DNA from: an uncultured Collinsella sp.
GTDB taxonomy: Bacteria > Actinomycetota > Coriobacteriia > Coriobacteriales > Coriobacteriaceae
Direction of reading: 5' to 3'
DNA: 6,629 nt
Assembly (NCBI GenBank): GCA_934643435.1
Contig: CAKUCJ010000070.1
Location: 1-6,629 of the forward strand
In this document: piece after piece, positions 1 through 5,552 of the stretch
Layout: each line of letters opens with the position of its first letter
Position numbering within the stretch: position 1 is the stretch's first letter
Program-made: the position numbers and the translations under genes
The notes under the pieces: generated by a model
Told to the model about the DNA's origin: nothing
Databases searched by the model: none
Seen by the model: the letters and a program-made list of their open reading frames with translations, nothing else

Positions 1-70
1 CATCAAGGGCGTTCAGCTGTACGAAATTACGATTGAGCATCTCTGCGGCAAGCAGATTCACGAAAAATAA
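1..70 (+). CDS. 3' end of an unidentified protein (22 residues visible)
   Basis: An open frame starting at position 2 runs to a TAA at 68-70 and encodes 22 residues ending GKQIHEK. The tail, a beta-strand-like YEITIEHL followed by CGK, resembles the C-terminal strand of small flavin-binding pyridoxamine-phosphate-oxidase-like (NimA-type) proteins. That is a faint likeness over very few residues, so no function is assigned. The gene points toward the convergent histidine kinase gene, and a strong inverted repeat follows its stop after 27 nt, as expected at the end of a transcription unit. The start and most of the protein lie outside the window. Confidence 0.55.
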   Translation, partial: IKGVQLYEITIEHLCGKQIHEK

Positions 71-93
71 ACCCCTCAGCAAGCCTCATCAAT

Positions 94-140
94 AGCAATA
101 TGGCCCGGTTCCAACCCACCTTGGAACCGGGCCATATGCT
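94..140. terminator. Perfect 17-bp inverted repeat between convergent genes, probable bidirectional terminator
   Basis: Positions 98-114 and 121-137 are exact reverse complements (17 bp, GC-rich core, 6-nt loop CCCACC). With one bulged A at 97, three further pairs (94-96 with 138-140) extend the stem. It lies between the plus-strand stop at 70 and the minus-strand kinase stop at 140-142, so it could serve both transcripts. Neither side has a real U-tract: plus-strand transcription continues GCTTATG and minus-strand TGCTATTG. Classical intrinsic termination is therefore not certain. It may instead act as an RNA 3'-end stabiliser or be a dispersed palindrome. Confidence 0.7.
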
Positions 141-2332
141 TATGAAGCGTCGGCGGCTATGTGCGCAAGCGCCTCAACGAGCTCCTGCGAACTCACTGGT
201 TTACTCAGGTGCGCGTTCATGCCCGCCTCACGCGAAAGCCTGCGATCGTCGGCAAAGGCGTTGGCGCTCACGGCGATAATCGGCGTGGTCGCGGCATCCT
301 CGCGATCGAGCGTTCGAATCTGACGCGTGGCCTCAAGGCCATCGATGCCGGGCATCATAATGTCCATCAACACCACGTCGTACTCGTGCGGCGCGCTCGC
401 GGCAAACATCTCGACGGCAGACTCACCATCCTTGGCATGCGTCACGACGGCACCGGCACGGGCGAGCGTAAACTGTGCAATCTCGGCATTCAGGTCGTTA
501 TCCTCTACGAGCAAAACGCGCAAGCCCTGGAGCGCATCGCCATCTCCCGCGTCCACGCGCACAGCCTGAGGAATCTCGGAGCGCGTGCACTTCTCAAACG
601 GCAGACGGATGGTAAACGTCGTCCCCTGCCCCAAAATGCTCGAAAAGCTCATGGTTCCGCCCATAAGCTCGACCAACTGTTTAGCAATAGGCGCACCCAG
701 GCCAGTTCCCGATGAAGCGCCTTCCACCTGCTGCTCCTCGCGACAAAACGGCTCATAGAGGTGCTGTTGGAACTCCTCGCTCATGCCAATACCGTTATCG
801 GCAATCGTGTATTCATAGACGGGGACGCCATCCACCGGCTCCACCTCACGGCACGTCAGGCGAACATAACCGCCCCGACGGTTGTACTTGACGGCATTGC
901 CGGCAATATTGAGCAACAAGCGCTTGAGGTGCGTCACGCTCACCCGCGCATAGGGATGATTAAGCGTCTGCTGGTCGCAGATAATTGTCACCAGGCGCTC
1001 CTCGGCCTGGCGCTCCAGAATATCGCGCACCTCGTGGTTGAGGGTCACCAAATTTGTGGGAACAAGCTCCAGATCGACCTGACCGCTCTCCAGGCGACTC
1101 ATATCGAGCGCCTCGTTCGCAAGGTCGAGCAGCAACCCAGAAGCCGTCCAGATCTTTGAGCGGCACTCGGTCTGCTTTTGCAGATCGTCTGCATGAGCGT
1201 CTCCCACCTCGACCATGCCGCGGATGCCGTTAATGGGCGTGCGCAGGTCGTGGCTCATGCGACGCAGGAACTCTGTCTTTGCCGAGTTGGCGGACGAGGC
1301 CTCGCGCGCCGCTTCGGCCAGCTTATCGCCGTAGTCTCGCTCCTGCTGCAGCAAATCCGTCAAGCGTCGACGGTCCGCGCGGCGGCGCACCAGCACAACG
1401 GCAGTTATGGCACCGCCATAGAGCACCAGTACGCAAGCGACAACCGCAGCGACGACCTCAAAGAGGCTCTGCGCCGAGGCATAAGTGTACACGTAAAACT
1501 TACGCGCCTTGCCATATGTGCCCAGATACCACTTACCGTCGGCGTTGATCAGTCGGACCTTGCCGGGCAGGCAGCGCTCCTTAATACCGTCGACAATGAT
1601 GGCATCCGTCGCAGGTAGATCAAACACGCCCAATATGGTGGGCTCAACGACGTTAGTCGCAACGACCTTGCCATCGTTTTCGATCACGATATCGCCATCA
1701 TCGATGGTCTCGTACCCGTCGAGCAAGCTCTGCAGCTTGAGCGTATTGCTCGCAACCGCCTTGGCGCTCTGGTGCCTCACTGCGACAACGATACCGTCAC
1801 CGTCCTGACGGGCGACGCAACCAATATCCGCGACCGAATCGTCCGCAAGCGTGATGCGGGCAGTATATGACTTGAGAGGATGGGCCGCCACTTCCAACAC
1901 GGGCGCTTCTTTGAGATACGACGCAAGTGACTCGTAGCCCACCTCATCCGTCGAGGATTCTGCCACCAGGCTGCCCGACGCGTCCATCACAATCAGCGCG
2001 CTTACGTTGAACCGGTCAGTATATTGTTCCAGCGTGGCACCATCCGCCGAGCCGTCGCGCTCCATGTCGCGCGCCGCCTCGTCGGCGATCTCCATAACGC
2101 GAATCAGATTTTTTTTCGCGTAGGCGCTGTTGAACGCATCGTAGGAAAGGCTCTGCGTTGCCACGTAGTCAACAACGTCCGCAAAGCGCTTCTCGGCCTG
2201 AGCAGTCGTATAGCCATAACTTGCCATACCGGCAACGACCGAAAGCGCTATTCCCACCAGGGCGACAAGCGGCCACATCCATGACGCACGATTGCCCTGC
2301 TCCTCTGTGACGTGATCAGGCATATCGATCAT
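140..2332 (-). CDS. Hybrid sensor histidine kinase with C-terminal receiver domain and dCache-like extracellular sensor
   Basis: A 730-residue membrane kinase that should autophosphorylate in response to an extracellular signal and pass phosphate to its own receiver. Domains in order: TM1 about 20-40; an extracellular region about 41-289 whose strands around 112-126 (LIVMDASGSLVAES) and 213-227 (DIVIENDGKVVATN) look like the two PAS-like lobes of a double Cache domain; TM2 about 292-315 followed by a basic RRRADRRR stretch; a short helical linker with no evident HAMP; HisKA with SHDLRTP (His361); HATPase with N479 in the N-box, DNGIG at 512-516, EPF at 527-529 and GTGLG at 542-546; and a receiver from about 604 with acidic E610/D611, acceptor D657, S689 and K711. 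No HPt or DNA-binding domain follows. The ATG overlaps the stop of the upstream lipoprotein gene (ATGA) and has a GGAGGGG ribosome binding site 5 nt upstream at 2338-2344, which decides the start. Met4 is a weaker alternative. An eight-A run covers codons 73-75. Architecture is certain; the ligand and target are unknown. Confidence 0.95.
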   Translation of the reverse strand: MIDMPDHVTEEQGNRASWMWPLVALVGIALSVVAGMASYGYTTAQAEKRFADVVDYVATQSLSYDAFNSAYAKKNLIRVMEIADEAARDMERDGSADGATLEQYTDRFNVSALIVMDASGSLVAESSTDEVGYESLASYLKEAPVLEVAAHPLKSYTARITLADDSVADIGCVARQDGDGIVVAVRHQSAKAVASNTLKLQSLLDGYETIDDGDIVIENDGKVVATNVVEPTILGVFDLPATDAIIVDGIKERCLPGKVRLINADGKWYLGTYGKARKFYVYTYASAQSLFEVVAAVVACVLVLYGGAITAVVLVRRRADRRRLTDLLQQERDYGDKLAEAAREASSANSAKTEFLRRMSHDLRTPINGIRGMVEVGDAHADDLQKQTECRSKIWTASGLLLDLANEALDMSRLESGQVDLELVPTNLVTLNHEVRDILERQAEERLVTIICDQQTLNHPYARVSVTHLKRLLLNIAGNAVKYNRRGGYVRLTCREVEPVDGVPVYEYTIADNGIGMSEEFQQHLYEPFCREEQQVEGASSGTGLGAPIAKQLVELMGGTMSFSSILGQGTTFTIRLPFEKCTRSEIPQAVRVDAGDGDALQGLRVLLVEDNDLNAEIAQFTLARAGAVVTHAKDGESAVEMFAASAPHEYDVVLMDIMMPGIDGLEATRQIRTLDREDAATTPIIAVSANAFADDRRLSREAGMNAHLSKPVSSQELVEALAHIAADAS

Positions 2333-3201
2333 GACAGCCCCTCCACGTTCAAGAATGGCGAAGGGTCGTCAAAGTACTTGGACACCAGGCGCTCCATGGT
2401 GCCGTCGGCAAGCATCTCTTGGTAAGCGTGCGTGAGCTTGACGTCGATCCCGCGCGTGTCGTTGATGTCGAAGGCAGTACCCAGGCCGACCTCGAGCAGC
2501 GGCTCATTCAGGATGCGATATGTCACGCCATAGTCTTTCTCGTAGGTGAGTAACGACGACTCGTGCGCGGCAATAGCATCGACCAGGCCCTCAACGAGCG
2601 CCGGATTCAGGTAGGAGCGATCCGAGAAGCTGTACAGCTCCTTGATTTGCGGAACGTTTTCGTTCAGTCGATTGAGCAGGATTGACTCGGGCTTGGTGGT
2701 GGACTGAACCGCCACGACCTTGTCCTCAAGATCGGCAAGTGTGTAGATATCGCTCTCGGGATTAACCGCGACCACCTGGCGGCTCGCCAGATACGGGCCG
2801 GCCCAGCGATACTCGTCCTCGCGGCCCGTCATGCTAAAGCTGCCCATGACACAGTCGAGCTCGCCGCTCGCCAGCATGTCTTTCTTCTTTTCCCAGTCGA
2901 TGAGCTGGTAGTTTGGTTTGTAGCCAATGCGGGCCAGGGCCTCGGTCAGAATCTCGACATCCAGGCCGACCGTCTCACCGTACTCGTCGGCATAGACAAA
3001 CGGCGGGTAAAGGTCGCTACCGACGTTGAGGGTCTTGAGGCCATCGTCATCGTCTTTTGTCTGCGAGGCCGTGCTTTTTGCCGAAGAGGCCGAGGCGCCG
3101 TCACTCGGCCCTGAGCAACCCGCTATCGCCACGCCAAATACACCCACCATCGCGAGCGCAAGGAATAACGTTATGGCAACCGGGCGGCGGGGTCCTTTCA
3201 T
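2329..3201 (-). CDS. Family-3 extracellular solute-binding lipoprotein (amino-acid-type), coupled to the sensor kinase
   Basis: A periplasmic-binding-protein fold of the SBP_bac_3 family, predicted to be lipid-anchored on the outer face of the membrane. From the ATG at 3199-3201 it has 290 residues: a basic start MKGPRRP, a hydrophobic helix, a lipobox IAGC with acceptor Cys29, a Ser/Ala/Asp-rich linker to about residue 56, then the binding domain from LNVGSDLYPPF (about 58-68) to about 278. Family landmarks are GLDVEILTEAL, the segment SFSMTGREDEYRW with Arg127 in the position that usually holds the ligand carboxylate, and GLVDAIAAHE. A reading frame extends 24 codons further to a TTG at 3273. 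I reject that start because the ATG has AGGAG 4 nt upstream (3206-3210) and begins a normal lipoprotein signal. No ABC permease or ATPase gene is adjacent. The stop overlaps the kinase start by 4 nt, suggesting a signalling role. The ligand cannot be read from sequence. Confidence 0.92.
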   Translation of the reverse strand: MKGPRRPVAITLFLALAMVGVFGVAIAGCSGPSDGASASSAKSTASQTKDDDDGLKTLNVGSDLYPPFVYADEYGETVGLDVEILTEALARIGYKPNYQLIDWEKKKDMLASGELDCVMGSFSMTGREDEYRWAGPYLASRQVVAVNPESDIYTLADLEDKVVAVQSTTKPESILLNRLNENVPQIKELYSFSDRSYLNPALVEGLVDAIAAHESSLLTYEKDYGVTYRILNEPLLEVGLGTAFDINDTRGIDVKLTHAYQEMLADGTMERLVSKYFDDPSPFLNVEGLS

Positions 3202-3205
3202 CAAG

Positions 3206-3210
3206 CTCCT
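3206..3210 (-). promoter_or_regulatory. Ribosome binding site that sets the lipoprotein start
   Basis: AGGAG on the minus strand sits 4 nt before the ATG at 3199-3201. The upstream in-frame TTG at 3271-3273 has no comparable site close to it, and starting there would place 24 polar residues ahead of the signal peptide. Confidence 0.75.
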
Positions 3211-3241
3211 GACGGTCCTGTTTGTTGACGGCAATGGGCTA

Positions 3242-3250
3242 ATAATAGCA
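3242..3250 (-). promoter_or_regulatory. Extended -10 promoter for the lipoprotein-kinase operon
   Basis: The minus strand reads TGCTATTAT, an extended -10 element (TGn plus TATTAT, five of six consensus bases), with transcription expected to start near 3235 and a leader of roughly 35 nt. The best -35 candidate, TTGAGC at 3268-3273, is 20 bp away, longer than optimal, so the extended -10 probably carries the promoter. It lies downstream of the C-S lyase stop, supporting separate transcription of the signalling operon. Confidence 0.55.
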
Positions 3251-3319
3251 GGTGAGTTTCGAGAACCGCTCAATGATTACGAACGCCTTACCGTGCGGGA
3301 CCTTCTGCCCAATCTGACC

Positions 3320-3343
3320 AAAAGACCCCCTGCACGAAGTGGG
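3320..3343 (-). terminator. Weak candidate terminator after the C-S lyase gene
   Basis: Just past the TAA at 3347-3349 the minus strand can fold CCCACT (3338-3343) against AGGGGG (3326-3331) around a 6-nt loop, with one A-G mismatch, followed by TCTTTT (3320-3325). The stem is short, so read-through into the lipoprotein operon is possible. Confidence 0.35.
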
Positions 3344-3346
3344 CGT

Positions 3347-4561
3347 TTACTGTGCATTAAAAACGTAGCGGTCCAGACGAACGCACGCCTCCTTTACGCG
3401 CGAAAGCGGCAAGGCCAGGTTCACGCGAATGTGGCAAGGCCCGTGGAACGGACGGCCGTCTTGATAGCCCACGCCCACGCGCGCGCCCTCGTCGAGCAGC
3501 CACTGAACGTCGCGACCGTGCGCGCGGCACCACTCCGTACAGTCCAGGAACACCATGTACGTGCCCTGCGGACGCGAATAGGCCACGCCCTTAAAATGCT
3601 CGTCCACGTAGTCGCAGAAGTAGTCAACGTTGCCCTTGATGACCTCGTTGAGCTCGTCCACCCACTCGTAGCCCTGCGGCTGGTAGGCGCCGATGAGCGC
3701 ATGCATCGAGAGGACGTTCATCTCGTTGTAATGGGTCTTGTTGGACACGGCGCACACGCGGTCGTGCAGCGTCTCGTTGTAGATGATGTGATAGCTGCCG
3801 ACTAGGCCCGCGAGGTTAAAGGTCTTGCTGGGCGCATAAAGGGCGACCGTGCGCATGCGGGCGTCCTCGCTCACCGACTGCGTCGGGATGTGCTTGTGCC
3901 CAGGACGGATGATGTCGGACCAGATCTCGTCCGAGATCACCACGCAATCGTGCTGGCGATAGATGTCCATGGCGCGCTCGATCTCGTCGCGTTCCCACAC
4001 GCGGCCGCAGGGATTATGCGGCGAGCAGAAAACGGCAGCATGGATGTGATTTTGCTCGAGCTTGTGCTCCATGTCCTCAAAGTCCATGCGCCATATGCCC
4101 TGGTCGTCGAGCTTAAGCGGGCTATGGACAATGCGGTAGCCCGCGGCCTCGATGGACTTGGTAAAACCGATGTAGGTGGGGCTGTGGACCAGCACCGCAT
4201 CACCGGGCTGCACATAGGCGCGAAGCGTCGACACGACGCCGCCCAGCACGCCGTTTTCGTAGCCGATATGCTCAGGCGCCAGACCCTCAACGCCGTTGCG
4301 ACGGCTCTGCCATTCGATGATGCGGTCGAAGTACTCGGCGCGCGGATCAAAGTAGCCAAACATAGGGTGCTGGGCACGCTGAATGATGTGTTCCTGGACC
4401 GTGGGGACGGTGGCAAAGTTCATGTCGGCCACCCACATGGGGATGCGGTCGAAGCCCTCGTCGGGCACGTTCGGAGCCATACCGGGGATCTCGCCCCAGG
4501 AGTCAACGGCGATGGCATCCATGTCGTGACGGTCGATGATTGAGGTGAAGTCGTATTTCAT
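3347..4561 (-). CDS. MalY/PatB-family PLP-dependent C-S beta-lyase / aminotransferase
   Basis: A 404-residue cytoplasmic fold-type I PLP enzyme, the usual length for the family. Members cleave the C-S bond of cystathionine or cysteine conjugates to give a thiol, pyruvate and ammonia. Visible landmarks: MWVADMNFA at 42-50, typical of MalY/PatB; YENGVLGGV at 101-109 in the cofactor-phosphate loop; PHNPCGRVW at 181-189 with Asn183; SDEIWSD at 210-216 with Asp211 for the pyridine nitrogen; APSKTFNLAG at 243-252 with Lys246 as the Schiff-base lysine; and HIRVNLALP at 377-385 with Arg379 for the substrate carboxylate. All key residues are present, so the enzyme should be active. GGGAG lies 6 nt before the ATG (4568-4572). 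It is 112 nt downstream of trmO in the same direction with no evident terminator between, so co-transcription is possible. Only a poor promoter-like GACAAT (4602-4607) was seen. The exact substrate, and a MalY-like regulatory role, cannot be decided. Confidence 0.93.
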   Translation of the reverse strand: MKYDFTSIIDRHDMDAIAVDSWGEIPGMAPNVPDEGFDRIPMWVADMNFATVPTVQEHIIQRAQHPMFGYFDPRAEYFDRIIEWQSRRNGVEGLAPEHIGYENGVLGGVVSTLRAYVQPGDAVLVHSPTYIGFTKSIEAAGYRIVHSPLKLDDQGIWRMDFEDMEHKLEQNHIHAAVFCSPHNPCGRVWERDEIERAMDIYRQHDCVVISDEIWSDIIRPGHKHIPTQSVSEDARMRTVALYAPSKTFNLAGLVGSYHIIYNETLHDRVCAVSNKTHYNEMNVLSMHALIGAYQPQGYEWVDELNEVIKGNVDYFCDYVDEHFKGVAYSRPQGTYMVFLDCTEWCRAHGRDVQWLLDEGARVGVGYQDGRPFHGPCHIRVNLALPLSRVKEACVRLDRYVFNAQ

Positions 4562-4673
4562 GCTAGGCTCCCGTGCAAAGCGGATTGGTTCGGTAGGCGT
4601 TATTGTCCACCAGGATGGGCGGCTTTGGCGCGGGTTTTGGGGTTGAATTTGACTGATGCGGGCGGGCGGCCAG

Positions 4674-5411
4674 CTAGTCCTGAGCTTCGGTGACGGCCGT
4701 TACGGTCAGCTGCGTCCCGTCGACCGTAAACGACACGTCGAGCCCGGCGTAGGCCAAGTGGTAGACGCGATTGGGCTCGTGCTTGCTTCCAGCACGGCGC
4801 GGATCTTGGCGAAGGACCTCGACCAGGCCCGCGAGCTTTGTGGGTGGGATTTTGTCTTGCAGCGCCTGCGGGAAATCGATGTTGAGCTCTTGCCACGGGG
4901 CGTCCTCAATCCATCCACCCGTCGCGTCCGAATGACAATCCGCAAACGGAATGTAGGGTTTGATGTCGTAGATGGGCGTGCCGTCGCGCAGGTCGGCACC
5001 CAGCACGTGGATGATGGGACCGTTGTCGGTGAGCTCAACGCGGTCGAGCATTACGCAGCTAAGGCCGATGGGGTTGGGCCGAAACGGGCTACGCGTGGCA
5101 AACACGCCCACGCGCTCGGCACCTCCCAGGCGCGGCGGACGCACGGTCTTTGACCACTTGGCATTAGTGCCGGCTTTGTCCTGTGTTTTGGCATCGACGG
5201 CGATGTCTTTTGCCGTGCCGCCGGGCGTTCCATTTTCAAAACGCCAAAGCAGCCATAAGTGCGAGAAGGATTCGAGCCCTGCAACCGCGGCGTTAGAGGC
5301 AAACTCCGGCTCAAAGACAATACGGCCCTGTAGATGGGGTGCCAAAAAGCTGTTGCGCGGAATGCCAAACTTCTGCGGCAGGTCGGTATGTATGTGTGCA
5401 ATAGGTTCCAT
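4674..5411 (-). CDS. trmO: tRNA (N6-threonylcarbamoyladenosine-37-N6)-methyltransferase TrmO
   Basis: A 245-residue SAM-dependent methyltransferase of the TsaA/TrmO (YaeB) family, which converts t6A37 to m6t6A37 in threonine tRNA and tunes decoding. Family motifs are plain: KFGIPRN at 14-20, GLESFSHLWLLWRF at 45-58, TVRPPRLGG at 89-97, GVFATRSPFRPNPIGLS at 102-118, and DGTPIYDIKPYIPFAD at 143-158. A C-terminal RQDPRRAG segment (201-208) resembles the conserved QDPRPAY stretch. About 30 residues separate the HLWLLWRF and TVRPPRLGG motifs, more than in the E. coli protein as I recall it. I start it at the ATG 5409-5411, where homologues begin (MEPIAHIHT); Met at 5418-5420 is an alternative. There is no ribosome binding site before either, but TACAAT lies 7 nt upstream of the chosen ATG, suggesting a leaderless mRNA. 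The open frame extends much further upstream, but that part is antisense to the regulator gene and is spurious. Confidence 0.93.
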   Translation of the reverse strand: MEPIAHIHTDLPQKFGIPRNSFLAPHLQGRIVFEPEFASNAAVAGLESFSHLWLLWRFENGTPGGTAKDIAVDAKTQDKAGTNAKWSKTVRPPRLGGAERVGVFATRSPFRPNPIGLSCVMLDRVELTDNGPIIHVLGADLRDGTPIYDIKPYIPFADCHSDATGGWIEDAPWQELNIDFPQALQDKIPPTKLAGLVEVLRQDPRRAGSKHEPNRVYHLAYAGLDVSFTVDGTQLTVTAVTEAQD

Positions 5412-5432
5412 GCCGGTCATTGTACGGCATGG
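5408..5432. promoter_or_regulatory. 8-bp dyad centred on the trmO -10 region, candidate operator
   Basis: CCATGCCG at 5408-5415 and CGGCATGG at 5425-5432 are exact reverse complements with a 9-bp spacer that holds most of the trmO -10 box. One arm covers the start codon. If the mRNA is leaderless the dyad is not transcribed as a hairpin, so a protein-binding site is the more natural reading. The binding protein is unknown; the divergent XRE regulator is the nearest candidate. Confidence 0.4.
5419..5424 (-). promoter_or_regulatory. -10 box of trmO, implying a leaderless transcript
   Basis: The minus strand reads TACAAT (five of six consensus bases), followed by 7 nt and then the ATG at 5411. 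A start site the usual 6-7 nt after the hexamer falls at 5411-5412, on or next to the start codon. No good -35 is visible at 16-18 bp. Leaderless genes with TANNNT immediately upstream are common in actinobacteria, and no Shine-Dalgarno sequence is present here. Confidence 0.55.
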
Positions 5433-5478
5433 GCGCACGAGGCGCTGCGCGCAATCCCCCACCGCGGTCGCCGAACGT

Positions 5479-5493
5479 GCAACCAACGGTTGC
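5479..5493. promoter_or_regulatory. 15-bp palindrome abutting the regulator promoter, candidate operator
   Basis: GCAACC-AAC-GGTTGC is a perfect 6-bp dyad with a 3-bp centre that ends exactly where the -35 box TTGGAA begins (5494). The size and position fit a dimeric helix-turn-helix repressor, possibly autoregulation by the XRE protein encoded just downstream. The assignment is inferred from position only. Confidence 0.4.
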
Positions 5494-5522
5494 TTGGAAG
5501 GGTGCCTACCGCCGCGTATGCT
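5494..5522 (+). promoter_or_regulatory. Sigma-70-type promoter of the XRE/TipAS regulator
   Basis: TTGGAA (5494-5499) and TATGCT (5517-5522) are separated by exactly 17 bp, each matching four of six consensus bases. The predicted transcription start is near 5529, giving a leader of about 24 nt that contains the ribosome binding site AGAGGAG at 5541-5547. Confidence 0.55.
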
Positions 5523-5552
5523 TAAGCCATCAACCAGCAGAGAGGAGCCGTC

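Noticed and set aside
161..1618. Several plus-strand open frames of 130-185 codons opposite the kinase gene
   Set aside because: They mirror the conserved kinase and receiver domains on the other strand and show Arg/His-rich, domain-free translations typical of antisense shadows.
3202..3273. TTG start giving the binding lipoprotein 24 more residues
   Set aside because: There is no ribosome binding site near the TTG, the extension precedes a complete lipoprotein signal, and the extended -10 promoter at 3242-3250 lies within it.
3026..3805. Plus-strand open frame of 259 codons
   Set aside because: It runs antisense across the lipoprotein gene, the intergenic region and the C-S lyase gene; it has no recognisable domain and looks like the product of GC-rich codon bias.
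3890..4543. Plus-strand open frame of 217 codons
   Set aside because: Fully antisense to the conserved C-S lyase gene, with no domain and no suitable start signal.
4562..4673. Promoter or terminator in the 112-nt gap after trmO
   Set aside because: No convincing stem-loop with a U-run, and the only -10-like hexamer (GACAAT, 4602-4607) has no -35 at the right distance.
4600..4896. Minus-strand open frame across the trmO/C-S lyase gap
   Set aside because: It overlaps trmO out of frame, has low-complexity Arg/Ala-rich composition and no ribosome binding site.
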